From contig NZ_SACL01000012.1 of the NCBI RefSeq assembly GCF_004005855.1, positions 30,876-94,875 on the forward strand: DNA of 64,000 nt, in the 5' to 3' direction. The translations under genes were made by a program, and so were the position numbers. The stretch comes from Rhodovarius crocodyli. Lineage in GTDB: Bacteria > Pseudomonadota > Alphaproteobacteria > Acetobacterales > Acetobacteraceae. Of the stretch, positions 34,838-44,204 are shown piece after piece (position 1 is the stretch's first letter; the number at the start of each line of letters is the position of its first letter). The notes below the pieces were generated by a model that was given only the letters and a program-made list of their open reading frames with translations, ran no database searches and was not told the origin of the DNA.

Positions 34838-35911
34838 TCAGCCCCAGAGGCCGAGGACGCGCAGCGTGCCCTGCGTGAAGCTGCGGGGGCTGCCGGTCCC
34901 GTTGGCGATGCGGATCGCCTCGATACGGTAGCCAGAAGGGATTGCGATCTGACCCTGGGCGTCCATTTGCGCCCATCCGAAGCCGGCCGCCCCGCCGTTG
35001 GTCAAAGACCGGGTGCGGGGCATCGCATACTCGTTGAAGGCCGCGCCATTCAGCATGTTGCTGATGCAGGTTTCGCTGTTCATGGCGTCGTCGTTCTCGC
35101 CCACGTATCCCAGGAAGTGGCCCTGCGCAGATACGTCCGCGAGAGGCTGTGGAACGGGGTTGATGCCGCCGAGCTGGACGTTGAATGAGCGGCTGTCGAA
35201 GTACTGCCCCGTGCCACCCAGCACCCACACGCCGTTGATCTTCACGCGCAGGAACAGCTGCTGGACCGTGCCAGCACCGATGCGCGCACCGTTCACCGTC
35301 ACCCGCAGCTCGCGCACGCCGCCGGGGATGTTCACGTCCACCGCCGTGCCTGACAGCGCGCCCGAGTAGAGCAGGCCCCAGCCGTTCAGCCACGCAGGCT
35401 CGACCAAGCGGAACTCGGTCGCGCTCACCGCCTCGATCTGCACCCGGTTGCCTGCCCAGAGGATACCGGCCGGCAGCGCGGAGCCGTCGTAACGCCGGAG
35501 CGCCTGGGCGGTGAGGCCAGAGACTGCCACCGTCACGGCCCCAGTATTCGCTGCGCTGGTGATGAAGGAGAACCGCTGCCCGGCCACCACGCCGGCAGCG
35601 GCGGGCGTCGGCGTCAGGGTGATGGCGTCACCCGTGCCGCCCGCCGTGCCGCACCAGAGCGCGGCGCCGTCCTGAACCTGCCCGAGACTGGCGTAATGGT
35701 CCCTGGCCGAGCCGTCGCCCACATCCGTATGCCTGTAGCCGTCCATGCGCAGGTTGCCAGTAACTGGCGTCTGGCCATCGGCGGCGATGGAGCCGGTCAG
35801 AGCGGCGGCCACATCGTCGTTGATCGAGTTGAAGGCCGGTGCGCTGATGACGTCGCCATTGACGAACGGCGGCTGCGGCAGGGTGTAAGTGCCTGCTCCG
35901 TCGCGTGCCAT
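34838..35911 (-). CDS. Phage tail fibre protein
   Basis: The 357-residue protein starts MARDGAGTYTLPQPPFVNGD, then ISAPAFNSINDDVAAALTGSIAADGQTP and GNLRMDGYRHTDVG, the common N-terminus of short-tail-phage fibres that docks onto the tail. The remainder is beta-rich with VTVNGARIGAGTVQQLFLRVKING and ends in a Gly/Trp terminus. AGGAG lies 8 bases before the ATG. It is encoded after the ejection proteins and before the tailspike. An 84-base gap upstream has no clear gene, only a small hairpin. Confidence 0.8.
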   Translation of the reverse strand: MARDGAGTYTLPQPPFVNGDVISAPAFNSINDDVAAALTGSIAADGQTPVTGNLRMDGYRHTDVGDGSARDHYASLGQVQDGAALWCGTAGGTGDAITLTPTPAAAGVVAGQRFSFITSAANTGAVTVAVSGLTAQALRRYDGSALPAGILWAGNRVQIEAVSATEFRLVEPAWLNGWGLLYSGALSGTAVDVNIPGGVRELRVTVNGARIGAGTVQQLFLRVKINGVWVLGGTGQYFDSRSFNVQLGGINPVPQPLADVSAQGHFLGYVGENDDAMNSETCISNMLNGAAFNEYAMPRTRSLTNGGAAGFGWAQMDAQGQIAIPSGYRIEAIRIANGTGSPRSFTQGTLRVLGLWG

Positions 35912-35995
35912 ACGGTTATCTCCTGACGTGACAAAGCACGCCCCAGCCGGGTAGGCTGGAAGCCATGCTTCATGCTGAAATCCTGTTGAGGGCGG

Positions 35996-38203
35996 TTAGC
36001 GCCCTGGTCCTGGCTGCTGCTGCGGCGGTCCTGGCGCGATGGTTAGCCTGAGGTTTTCCTGTGCCGTCAGGCGCTCCATCGCGTCGGTCAGCCGCTGCTG
36101 AAGGGTGTTTTCGAGGTAGCCAGCCGCCCGGCGCACAGCCTCGGGGCTGGCGCGCTCAAGCAGCATCTGGGCGAAGCGCGGCTCAACCAGCGCCCGGCCG
36201 ATCAGTTCGCGCGTCCAGTCCTCGGGCAGTGCGTAGACCAAGCGGAGGGCTTTGTTTGTCCAACTGGAGAACAGGCTTTCTCCACCGACAAGCCCGCTCG
36301 TCGCCCGGTTCAGCATGTTGCCCACGGTCAGGTTCTGCACCGTCTGTGAGCCCCGCGTGGCGCCCGTGTTGGCCTGCATGCTGCCTTCGGTCAGATCGGC
36401 CACCAGCCGGTTCAGGCGGTCGCGCTCCGGGCCGGTATAGAGGGTGTCGATGATCTCGCGGTTGGACCGCAGGAAATCCTGCACCCGGCCGAGCGACACG
36501 GTGTTCTGCGTTGCGCCGACCGAGTTCGCGACTGCGGCGTTGCCGGTCGCCCGCGACGCCAGCTGCTCGGCCAACTGCCCGCGAAGCTGCTCACGGATGA
36601 TCGGCGCCTGCTCCCCAGCGGCTTCCAACGTCTGCCGCAGTTGGGCCGGGCTACCCAGCGCGGCGCCAGGCACCGCATCAATGGGCATCTGCGGCGCACC
36701 GAAGCGGTCATTGCGCAGGATTTGCCCGACCACAGAGGCGCCCTCGTCGTTGCGCCCGAACAGCCGCCCCTGATCGCGCCGCATAGCCGCCGCGTCTTGC
36801 CACCGCTGGGCCAACCCTTCGGCCCCCGGAACCGACTGCGCCGCGCGCTCCACCTCATCCCAGGTCTGGCCCGCCGCAGCTGCAAGGCGGTTCTCACCGG
36901 CTGCCGAGGCGCGCCCAGCGACCTCCCCCAGGCGGGAGCGCAGGTTCTGGAGATACCGCCAGTCCACTTCGCTCGGCGTCGTCACCGTCTCCATGCGCGG
37001 GCGCACCGATAGCGGGTCGGACACCTCGCGCCGCATGGTCTGCGCCACCGGAAGCTCATTCCGAATGGCGCTGAGTTCAGCGGGCGGGCCGCCGCTGCCG
37101 GGCCCGAAGTAGCGCGCGATCACGTCATCAACGGTCGAACGAATGCCTTCGGTCGGGAACCGCGCTGCACCTTCCGGATCTACCGAGGCATAGGCGCGCC
37201 GGACCAGTTCGCTCACCTCGCTGTCACGGTCAGCCAGAATGCGACGTATGGCTTCGCCACGCTGCCCTGGCGTGGAAGCATCCTGCAAATCGCGGATGGC
37301 TTGATGCCGCAGCGCGTCGCGCGCGAACGTCGCGTCTCGCAGGGTGTTTTGCGCGGCAGGGCCGATGGCGCCAGATGCCACGCTGTTCTCAACCCGCAGC
37401 AGGCCCGGATCGCGGGCGGCAGTTCCCGTGCTGGGAACGGCGCCAGGAAGGCGCTGGTCCGTCGCAGCCAGACCCTCGCGCACGCGGGCCAGCAGGTTGC
37501 GTGGATCGCTGGACGAGCGCAGGAGCGCATCGGCCGCGATGGCTTCGCGCCCGCTCTGGCTGAACGGCTGGACCATCGCAGCCCCACCCCGGGCAGCCCC
37601 CGCCAGCCCTTGCGCGAGCCCCATGCCAGCGATGCCGCCGGCCGCATTGGCCAAAGCCTGACCGACACCACCCGCACCAGCCTCGGCCGCCGCCCCCTGG
37701 GCCGCACCGCCAGTCGCCGCCGCCACCATCTGCGTCACGGGGTTTCCCGCGAGCATGGTGGCCAGTTCCGGCGCCTGCCCGGCGGCTTGCAGGGCTGCGC
37801 CAGCGCCAAGCGTGGGCAAGATCGAGCCAACGCTGCGGTTCACAGTGGACAACATCCGCTCGGTCGGATTGGCAGGCCTGGGCAGCCCAGCGGCGTCGGC
37901 CATCAGATCCACGTTCTCGGTGGCCGAGCGCGCGTAGGGGATGTTCGCCCCCGTCAGGGCGTTGATGCCCCTGGCGGCGAGGTTCACCGGCGCCGCGGCA
38001 GCGTCGTAGAGCATGCCCGGGGCCGCAGCGAGGCCCTGCATCACGTCGCGCACCCCCAGGCCCAAACCGCGCGAGGCGGGGGGCGCCTGCGTTGCTGGCA
38101 TGTTCTGCTGCGCGTAGGCGAGCACCTGATCCTGCGTCGCGCCCTCCGGCGCCGTCACGACGAAGCGCCGGCCGTCCGGGGACGTGATTTCGTAGTCGGG
38201 CAT
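35996..38203 (-). CDS. Large internal virion (DNA ejection) protein
   Basis: The 735-residue protein begins PDYEITSPDGRRFVVTAPEGA, then QDQVLAYAQQ, a start shared by many ejection proteins of P22-like phages. An Ala/Gly-rich hydrophobic stretch (about residues 120-215) could cross membranes, and the rest is helical and Arg-rich with repeated RE--ERA patterns. P22 ejects three proteins (gp7, gp16, gp20) before its DNA; this is probably the gp16-like one. It abuts the upstream ejection gene without a gap. Confidence 0.75.
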   Translation of the reverse strand: MPDYEITSPDGRRFVVTAPEGATQDQVLAYAQQNMPATQAPPASRGLGLGVRDVMQGLAAAPGMLYDAAAAPVNLAARGINALTGANIPYARSATENVDLMADAAGLPRPANPTERMLSTVNRSVGSILPTLGAGAALQAAGQAPELATMLAGNPVTQMVAAATGGAAQGAAAEAGAGGVGQALANAAGGIAGMGLAQGLAGAARGGAAMVQPFSQSGREAIAADALLRSSSDPRNLLARVREGLAATDQRLPGAVPSTGTAARDPGLLRVENSVASGAIGPAAQNTLRDATFARDALRHQAIRDLQDASTPGQRGEAIRRILADRDSEVSELVRRAYASVDPEGAARFPTEGIRSTVDDVIARYFGPGSGGPPAELSAIRNELPVAQTMRREVSDPLSVRPRMETVTTPSEVDWRYLQNLRSRLGEVAGRASAAGENRLAAAAGQTWDEVERAAQSVPGAEGLAQRWQDAAAMRRDQGRLFGRNDEGASVVGQILRNDRFGAPQMPIDAVPGAALGSPAQLRQTLEAAGEQAPIIREQLRGQLAEQLASRATGNAAVANSVGATQNTVSLGRVQDFLRSNREIIDTLYTGPERDRLNRLVADLTEGSMQANTGATRGSQTVQNLTVGNMLNRATSGLVGGESLFSSWTNKALRLVYALPEDWTRELIGRALVEPRFAQMLLERASPEAVRRAAGYLENTLQQRLTDAMERLTAQENLRLTIAPGPPQQQPGPGR

Positions 38204-40387
38204 TCAGCGCTCCACCGGCCGGATGCCCCAGCCGCTTGTGCCGGGAGCAGCACCACCCGTCCCCGGGGCAGGCTGCGGCGCCATCAGCGTCTCCAGAGGG
38301 ATGCCGGTGGCCTCGCTGACCGCCTGCGGGTTGGCCCCGTTCGCCAGCCGGGCGCGCGCCTGCCGAGTGATAGCGTCGCGCACGATCTGCTGCCGCCGCG
38401 CGAGGTTGGCGCGGATCGTCTCCGGACTGCTGCCGGGGCTGACCGTCGTGGCTTCCCACGCCGCCCGCTCCGTGTTGGTCAGCGCCGAGCCGAACAGCTG
38501 GTTTCTCACCACGTTGTCCAGGCTGTCGAACTGCTGCCACCAGTCGGCGCGCGGGCTGGCGCCGGGCGTGTTGCGGGCGATGGTGTTCGCCGCGCGCCCG
38601 ACCAAGCCGGAGCCGTAGCCGCCGAAGTCGGGGTTGAACGTCTCACCCAGAGCGCGCCACTGCGACAGGATACCGCCTTGCTCGGACAGGGAGTTGATGG
38701 CGCCATCGGAGAGCGGCGTGCCACGGCCCGGGATGCGCGTGACGGCGCCTGCCGGGGTCTGCGTGGTCGTCGGCTGCTGCCCCGGCATCTGCGGCGGGGA
38801 CGCCACCAGCCCGGGCGCGGGGCCGGCAATGGTGGGCGAGCCGGGATCGACCTGCGCGACCGGGGGCTGCTGCTGAGGCGCGGCGGCTTGTGGCGAAGGG
38901 GCGCCCGGTGCCTGCATCCCAGCCGGCATGCGGATGCCGGGCGGCGGCTGCGGGGTCATGATGACGATGGTGCCGTCCGGCTGCTGCACCTGACGCGGGC
39001 CGTAGAGGCGTTGGTAGGCGATGCCATAGGCGGGGGAGCCGTTGTCGGCGTTCGGGGCCATCAACAGCCGGATCGCATCGGCCTCGACGCCGGAGCCGCC
39101 GAAGGTCTCGCGCGGCGCCGTGTAGACGGGCTGATTGGTGCGGGGGTCCACCAGCACCGTGCCGGGCCCGACCGCCATAGGGGGGCGGTTGGCCAGGGCC
39201 AGTTCCGCCGTATAACGCGCCTGCTCTCGGGCCTGCTGTGCCGCGAAGTTCCGATCCTCAACGCGATACCCACGGTCGTCGCGGCGTTCCTGCGCCCGGC
39301 GCTCGTCATCCATCTGCCGCTGCGCCAGCTGCAAGAGCGCGGGCGCTTGGCTGCGAATGTATTGATTGGGGCTGTTAAGCGCCCTCAGGGCCGCGCTCAT
39401 CATGCTGGCGCCGCTCGCGGTCGCAGGGGCGGCGGCGGCAGCCGGCGCTGCGGGCGTGGGGCCGGGGCCGACATAGCGCGCCGCCTGAGCGTCGTGCAGA
39501 CGTTCTGCATAGGCAGTCGCGTTCCTAGGGGTGTCAAACATCCCAAGATGCCTGCCGGTGCGGCGGAACTGTTCGATAGCCTCGGCTTCACTCAAGCGCC
39601 GACCATCATCACTAATCGTAGGCAGCAGCACCTCACGCCCATCAATATTCACCCCGATGGAAGCTACCGTGCTGATACTGCCGTCAGGGTTCTGCACCCG
39701 AGGGCGGCGGCTAAGATCAATGTTGCCAGGCGTGAGCAGGCCCTGTGCTGCCCCAGACGGCGCACCAGAAGAGGCACCAGGATTTCCGCCGACCATGGGG
39801 TTGATACGCCCCGTAGGCGCGCCCAGCCCAGCATCCCAGCCGGGCAGTTCCGAGTTCGGCCCCGTCACGGCTGGGTTGTTCAGCGGCTGGCCGATGTCAC
39901 TCGCCCGGCCCGCGCTGAGCGCCGCCAACTGCGTCGGACCCGCGCCCAGCGCCCCATCGCGCGCAGCCAGCGCAGGACCGCCACGGCCGCCGTAGATGTC
40001 GCCACCGGGCACCGTGAAGTTGGCGCGCGGTGGCACAGTCGGGGCAGGCTGCTGAGGCTCACCGGGCGCCGGAGAGACGGCCTGCGGTGCAGGCTGCTGC
40101 GCCGCCGCCACCAGCTGCTGCACGTTGCCGCCGCCCATAAGGCCGCGCATGAAGGTGTCGGCCTCGCTGCGCTGCTGCTGCTGATCCTGCCGCATGGCGT
40201 CCAGTGCCGCGCGCTCATCCTGGGCGCCCACGAAGGATTGCAGGATGCGGTTGAGGCCCTGGGTCCAGTGCTGCAACGGGGCGCTGCTGGAACCCTCCTG
40301 CCGAAGCCGCTGCGCCGCCTGAAGCTGGCGCATGCGGATGGCCGTGGCCGGGTCCTGAAGGTAGAGGCTCGTGAAGGTGTCGCTCAT
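38204..40387 (-). CDS. Internal virion (DNA ejection) protein with a conserved phage structural module
   Basis: The 727-residue protein has a helical Gln-rich N-terminus (RMRQLQAAQRLRQEG). A recognisable module at about residues 227-310 follows: IDLSRRPRVQNPDGSIST, VNIDGREVLLPTISDDGR, GRHLGMFDTPRNATAYAERLH. It is widespread in phage virion proteins but of unknown role. The middle is rich in Pro, Gln and Ala; the C-terminus has QLFGSALTNTERAAWEATTV. It overlaps the previous gene by 4 bases and ends one base before the next. Confidence 0.72.
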   Translation of the reverse strand: MSDTFTSLYLQDPATAIRMRQLQAAQRLRQEGSSSAPLQHWTQGLNRILQSFVGAQDERAALDAMRQDQQQQRSEADTFMRGLMGGGNVQQLVAAAQQPAPQAVSPAPGEPQQPAPTVPPRANFTVPGGDIYGGRGGPALAARDGALGAGPTQLAALSAGRASDIGQPLNNPAVTGPNSELPGWDAGLGAPTGRINPMVGGNPGASSGAPSGAAQGLLTPGNIDLSRRPRVQNPDGSISTVASIGVNIDGREVLLPTISDDGRRLSEAEAIEQFRRTGRHLGMFDTPRNATAYAERLHDAQAARYVGPGPTPAAPAAAAAPATASGASMMSAALRALNSPNQYIRSQAPALLQLAQRQMDDERRAQERRDDRGYRVEDRNFAAQQAREQARYTAELALANRPPMAVGPGTVLVDPRTNQPVYTAPRETFGGSGVEADAIRLLMAPNADNGSPAYGIAYQRLYGPRQVQQPDGTIVIMTPQPPPGIRMPAGMQAPGAPSPQAAAPQQQPPVAQVDPGSPTIAGPAPGLVASPPQMPGQQPTTTQTPAGAVTRIPGRGTPLSDGAINSLSEQGGILSQWRALGETFNPDFGGYGSGLVGRAANTIARNTPGASPRADWWQQFDSLDNVVRNQLFGSALTNTERAAWEATTVSPGSSPETIRANLARRQQIVRDAITRQARARLANGANPQAVSEATGIPLETLMAPQPAPGTGGAAPGTSGWGIRPVER

Positions 40388-41466
40388 CCCTTAAGCCCCC
40401 CGAGCGCGCCTGCTACCTTCCCGCCCGTGCTACCGAACATGCCGCCGAGCCAAGGGCTGCCAAACGCTGCACCAGCCGCCGTGCCGATCAGGCCCGTAAT
40501 GCCGCCCATCGCCGCCTGGTTGCGCGAAAGAGCCTGCTGATAGGCCTGCTGCTGCGCCGCATAGCTGGAATTGACCGCACCCGTGTAGTCGACCGGCGCC
40601 ACGCTGGTCTGTGGCACGGCTGTGAATGTCGGCTGCTGCACCTGCTGACCGGTAAGAAGCGCCGTGGCCTCGTTGATCGGCTGGGCGCGCAGGGTAAGCT
40701 GTTCCTGCAAGGCCGCCTGGCGCAGCCCCTGGTTGAGCGATGCCTGCCGGCTCTGCTCCTGCCCGCCGGCCGCGATCACGCCCAGGCGCGCATCGTTCAG
40801 GCCGCGATTGAAATCGTCCTGCGCCCGGTTCCACATCGTGGAGCCATACCCGATGCCCTGGTTGGCCAGCCGGGTTTCCAGCGCCGCGCGGTCGCGCTCC
40901 TGAAGGGGCGCCATCCGCTCCGTCAGCGCCTTCTCGACCTGATCGCGGGAGACGTTCGGGTCGTCCAGCGTCGCGAAGTTCGGCGTGAACGGCGTGGAAA
41001 GCCCTTCCTTGGCGCGCTGGAGCTGGGAAAGCGCGGCCTCGCCATAGGTCTGTTGCGCAGCCGTGGACAGGTCCAACAACCGCTGCTGCTCGGGCGAGAG
41101 CGTGGTGGTCGCGGTCCAGGTGTCGCCGCCAGGGTACTGCTTGTTGTAGTCGGCCTGGATGCGGGAGCGGAATTCCTCCGGGCTCTCGGCCGCGCCGGCG
41201 ATAGTGTAGCGCTGGCCCTCGCTGGCGTCCTGCACGTCACGTGAAGGCAGGCTGCCCGTATACTCGCTCTGCCTGCCGGCAAGATAGGTATTGAAATCTG
41301 GGCCGGCGCGGTCCTGCGAATAGGTCAGGTTGCCATAAGGCGTGACCTGGTTCACGCGGTTCAGCTGCGCATTCAGGCGCGCCGTGTCCGCGTTGTAGCC
41401 GGCCTGCGCCGCAGCCGTTTCCTTCGGGTCAGGCGCGGCTGGTGCGGAAGGCGTGCTCTTGCCCAT
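40384..41466 (-). CDS. Virion protein, probable ejection protein (gp7-like position)
   Basis: The 360-residue protein starts with a low-complexity region rich in Ala, Pro and Lys, followed by NAQLNRVNQVTPYGNLTYSQD, a motif common in podophage internal proteins. The centre is helical and Gln-rich (ALETRLANQGIGYGSTMWNRAQDDF). The last 45 residues are Gly-rich and hydrophobic (GGITGLIGTAAGAAFGSPWLGG), fit for membrane insertion. It is first of three consecutive candidates for ejection proteins. The start overlaps the GNAT gene stop by one base. Confidence 0.68.
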   Translation of the reverse strand: MGKSTPSAPAAPDPKETAAAQAGYNADTARLNAQLNRVNQVTPYGNLTYSQDRAGPDFNTYLAGRQSEYTGSLPSRDVQDASEGQRYTIAGAAESPEEFRSRIQADYNKQYPGGDTWTATTTLSPEQQRLLDLSTAAQQTYGEAALSQLQRAKEGLSTPFTPNFATLDDPNVSRDQVEKALTERMAPLQERDRAALETRLANQGIGYGSTMWNRAQDDFNRGLNDARLGVIAAGGQEQSRQASLNQGLRQAALQEQLTLRAQPINEATALLTGQQVQQPTFTAVPQTSVAPVDYTGAVNSSYAAQQQAYQQALSRNQAAMGGITGLIGTAAGAAFGSPWLGGMFGSTGGKVAGALGGLKG

Positions 41467-41903
41467 TAGGCGTTACCCCATTGCGACCGCTGCCATTCCT
41501 GGCGGGTCATGGATGTGATGACGGCATGGCGCTTGGGGCCGAAACGGCGCCGCAGCACCGCCTCACGCTTGAACCCGATACCGGTGTTGAACTTGATCGC
41601 CCGCACGTTGTCGCTGGGCATGGCGCTCCACAGAACCTCGGCCCCGGCGCGCACGAAGGCATATCGCAGCAGACCCGCCAGCGTGGCGCGGGAAGCCCAC
41701 AGAGGCGTCTCCGCAGCGATGCTGACCTGCAACGACCGCCCCACATCCTGCCAGTCGTGGAACACTACAACCGCCGCCGTTCGCCCGTGGCGCTCGACCG
41801 CCGCCGCCTGGCAGGGGCCAAAGCTCGACACGTGCGGTATCCTCAGCGCCGCCCACTGCGCCACCTTGGCCGCCTCGTTCTCGTCCTCGGCCCACAGGAT
41901 CAC
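41466..41903 (-). CDS. GNAT-like acetyltransferase in the virion module
   Basis: The 145-residue protein has the GNAT core pattern: TAAVVVFHDWQ (beta4 region), a helix with LLRYAFVRAG, then AMPSDNVRAIKFNTGIGFKREAVLRRRFG, the N-A-F-GF motif near the acetyl-CoA site. The GTG at 41903 is chosen because it overlaps the hub stop as GTGA, the coupling used throughout this operon; an ATG at 41945 would overlap by 46 bases. Its substrate is unknown; phage GNAT proteins may modify host or virion proteins. Confidence 0.65.
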   Translation of the reverse strand: MILWAEDENEAAKVAQWAALRIPHVSSFGPCQAAAVERHGRTAAVVVFHDWQDVGRSLQVSIAAETPLWASRATLAGLLRYAFVRAGAEVLWSAMPSDNVRAIKFNTGIGFKREAVLRRRFGPKRHAVITSMTRQEWQRSQWGNA

Positions 41904-43411
41904 AGCATACCGCCCGGGACATACATGACGGAGGTTGAAAGCCAACTCGGCGTGGCGCCATTCCCGTTGATCCGCACCCGCACGGCCGCGCTCTTGCCCA
42001 GGCCAGTCAGCCCCCGCCAGCCGCGATACACCTTCGTCCCGCCGAACACGGCCTCGCCGAACACGGCCTCACCCCAGATGCCGCCGCCCTGCACCGTCTG
42101 CGGCGTCCAGGGCTGGCCATCCAGCATCTGGAAGTCCAGGCAGAGGTTCACCGCCGCGTTCGGGTTGCCGTCGCTCTCAAGCAGCACATCGGCCATCTTG
42201 AACGCCTTGGTGGCCGGCGTGCTGTAGTAGCTGAATGCCTGGATCGCATCCGCCACGATCACCCGGCCGTCATCCGTCGAGCCCGTGTCGAAGCGATAAA
42301 TCCGCCCGTTCGCTGTCCCGAAATACGGGTTGTCATCGAACAGGCCCCACGCCCTGGCGTTCAGCCCCGTGAACCGGCAGGGCTTGGCGGTGATGGTGTT
42401 GAACACGAACTGCTGCGCCGATGCCGCGCCGGTCGGGATATTGAAAATGATCATCGTGCCGCGCGGGTAGATCAGCGGCTGCCACCCGAAATTGCCGCTA
42501 TACCGCTGCACGGCCTCATTCAGCGCCCGGTTGATCTGGTAGCTCAACGCCGCCCGGTCACGCTGCGAACGGTCCAAAGACAGCGCCGTAGAGAAGGGCA
42601 GGAAGCCATCTTCCGTGATGACGATCAGGTCCGACGCGGCCTTGACGACGCAGCGCCGGCCCATCGGGCGGCCGATGCGGAACGTGCCCTGCAAGGTCCA
42701 GTCGCTATCCGGGTCCGTCCCGGAATAGACGATGGCCTCGCCCTGCGACGTGATGAACACCGCCGTCTCGCGCGGGCCGCCGCCGCTGTCGAGCGCCCAG
42801 GTGCCCATCGCCATGATGTAGCCACCCAGCGACGCGAAGCCGCTCAGGTCGAACAGCGTAGGCGTGCCCGTGATGCTGTTCACCGGCAGATACCACGCAA
42901 CCAGGCTGTCCTTTTCCCCGAACCAAAGGCGGCGGTTGTGGACGTTGCACCAGATAAGGTTGGTGGCCGTGAGCCCGACGGCGGCGACAGTGCTGTCCGT
43001 CCAGCTCGTGCCGTCAAACTGCTGCGGGGTATCCTCGCCGTTGCAGAGGAACAGGAAGTTGCCGCCCGCCGTGTTGGCCTGGACGAACTGCCAGCGCGCG
43101 TTCGTCATGCCGCTCACCACGGGGGCGCCTACCGTGCCGCCAGCCGTGGCGTCATAGATATCCCCGCTCACGGCCCCGAACAGCTGCTGAGCGCCATCGA
43201 CGCCCACATAGGGGATCAGCGTATCGACCGAACCGCCCAGCCCGCTGGCGAACAGCGCAGAGCCGCGCCGCAGGGTCACACGGTCGGTCTGCGGGAACCA
43301 GTTGTCGAGACGCGGGGCGTTCTCAATCGGCATGTCGGCCAGCGCGCTCAGGGCATCCCAGCCGCCTACCGGGGGCGGCATCGTCACGACGCGGCCAGAC
43401 GGCTTAGCCAC
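41900..43411 (-). CDS. Tail hub / packaged-DNA stabilisation protein (P22 gp10-like)
   Basis: The 503-residue protein is a beta-propeller-like hub. Near the N-terminus is GGWDALSALADMPIENAPRLDNWFP, then LRRGSALFASGLGG, a start typical of the family. Repeated strands follow with Trp/Tyr (FLFLCNGEDTPQQFDGTSW, LWFGEKDSLVAWYLP). The C-terminal part has AFKMADVLLESDGNP and VRVRINGNGATPSWLSTSVMY. In P22, gp10 plugs the portal tail and holds DNA in. Position after the adaptor gene fits. Length (P22 gp10: 472) is similar. Confidence 0.75.
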   Translation of the reverse strand: MAKPSGRVVTMPPPVGGWDALSALADMPIENAPRLDNWFPQTDRVTLRRGSALFASGLGGSVDTLIPYVGVDGAQQLFGAVSGDIYDATAGGTVGAPVVSGMTNARWQFVQANTAGGNFLFLCNGEDTPQQFDGTSWTDSTVAAVGLTATNLIWCNVHNRRLWFGEKDSLVAWYLPVNSITGTPTLFDLSGFASLGGYIMAMGTWALDSGGGPRETAVFITSQGEAIVYSGTDPDSDWTLQGTFRIGRPMGRRCVVKAASDLIVITEDGFLPFSTALSLDRSQRDRAALSYQINRALNEAVQRYSGNFGWQPLIYPRGTMIIFNIPTGAASAQQFVFNTITAKPCRFTGLNARAWGLFDDNPYFGTANGRIYRFDTGSTDDGRVIVADAIQAFSYYSTPATKAFKMADVLLESDGNPNAAVNLCLDFQMLDGQPWTPQTVQGGGIWGEAVFGEAVFGGTKVYRGWRGLTGLGKSAAVRVRINGNGATPSWLSTSVMYVPGGML

Positions 43412-44189
43412 GGTAGCCCCAGAAGTCAGGGGCCGGCGTGCCGCCAGAATGACGCACCGTGCCGAACATGTCGCCGGCCGTCATGACCTGGCTGTCGGGC
43501 TGGTCGTTCTTCAGCTCGGTCTTGATCCGAAGCTCGTAATCCGCCCGCGCCACCTCGAACGGCAGCCCACGGTCGCGGGAGAAGAAGTAGATCAGCCCCA
43601 GGGTGAACAGCTCCTCGGGCAGCAGCGCCTGATCGGTGTCTGCCGCCCAGCGGGTCAGCAGAGCGCCCGCCGCGCTCACAATGAAGGCCGTGGTGTAATA
43701 CTCGAACACCATCGCCTCGCCGCCCTGCATGGCCGGAACGATCAGCAGCGTGTTGCCACGGCGCGTGAACCACCGCTCCGGGCCATCATAGGTCGTGCCC
43801 ACCAGGGACTGCCAGCGCACGGCGTCCACAGGCCCGGTGATCAGCCGGTGGTTCGTGCGGTCCCAGAAGGTCTCAGGCACGAAGCGGCCGAAATCCAGCG
43901 GGATCGGCGCGGCCAGGTCGTCCGTGCCTTCCAGCAGAACCGGTCCCGTTCCGCTTTCCAGCAGCACCGTCGCTGTGGCCTCGCCATCCTGCGTGTTGCC
44001 AGGGATGGCGTTGAAGGTGCGCTCCGCCCGCAGCGCCTGCCAGGTGCCGCGTGAGAGCAGGTCGCTACCCACACGCTGGGCAAGCCGCAGCATGTGGGCA
44101 ACGTTCGGGTCAGGGTTGCCCACCACGAACGACGGGCGGTCAAGACTCAGCTCGGCCGCCACATCCTGAATGATCGTCAGCAGGCTCAT
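43404..44189 (-). CDS. Head-tail adaptor protein
   Basis: The 261-residue protein starts MSLLTIIQDVAAELSLDRP and has a helical N-terminal part with LAQRVGSDLLSRGTWQALRAERTF. A beta section follows (ETFWDRTNHRLITGPV, FTRRGNTLLIVPAM, VFEYYTTAFIV), then a helical C-terminus with FSRDRGLPFEVARADYELRIKTEL. It matches the adaptor proteins that follow the coat gene in podophages and link portal to tail hub. It overlaps the hub gene by 8 bases. Confidence 0.72.
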   Translation of the reverse strand: MSLLTIIQDVAAELSLDRPSFVVGNPDPNVAHMLRLAQRVGSDLLSRGTWQALRAERTFNAIPGNTQDGEATATVLLESGTGPVLLEGTDDLAAPIPLDFGRFVPETFWDRTNHRLITGPVDAVRWQSLVGTTYDGPERWFTRRGNTLLIVPAMQGGEAMVFEYYTTAFIVSAAGALLTRWAADTDQALLPEELFTLGLIYFFSRDRGLPFEVARADYELRIKTELKNDQPDSQVMTAGDMFGTVRHSGGTPAPDFWGYRG

Positions 44190-44204
44190 GCTGTCCCGTC
44201 GTCC

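Noticed and set aside
37301..40540. 1079-residue plus-strand open frame
   Set aside because: It is antisense to two ejection-protein genes, has biased Arg/His/Gly content and no motif.
41904..41945. ATG start at 41945 for the GNAT gene
   Set aside because: It would overlap the hub gene by 46 bases, while the GTG at 41903 gives the 4-base coupling used across the operon.
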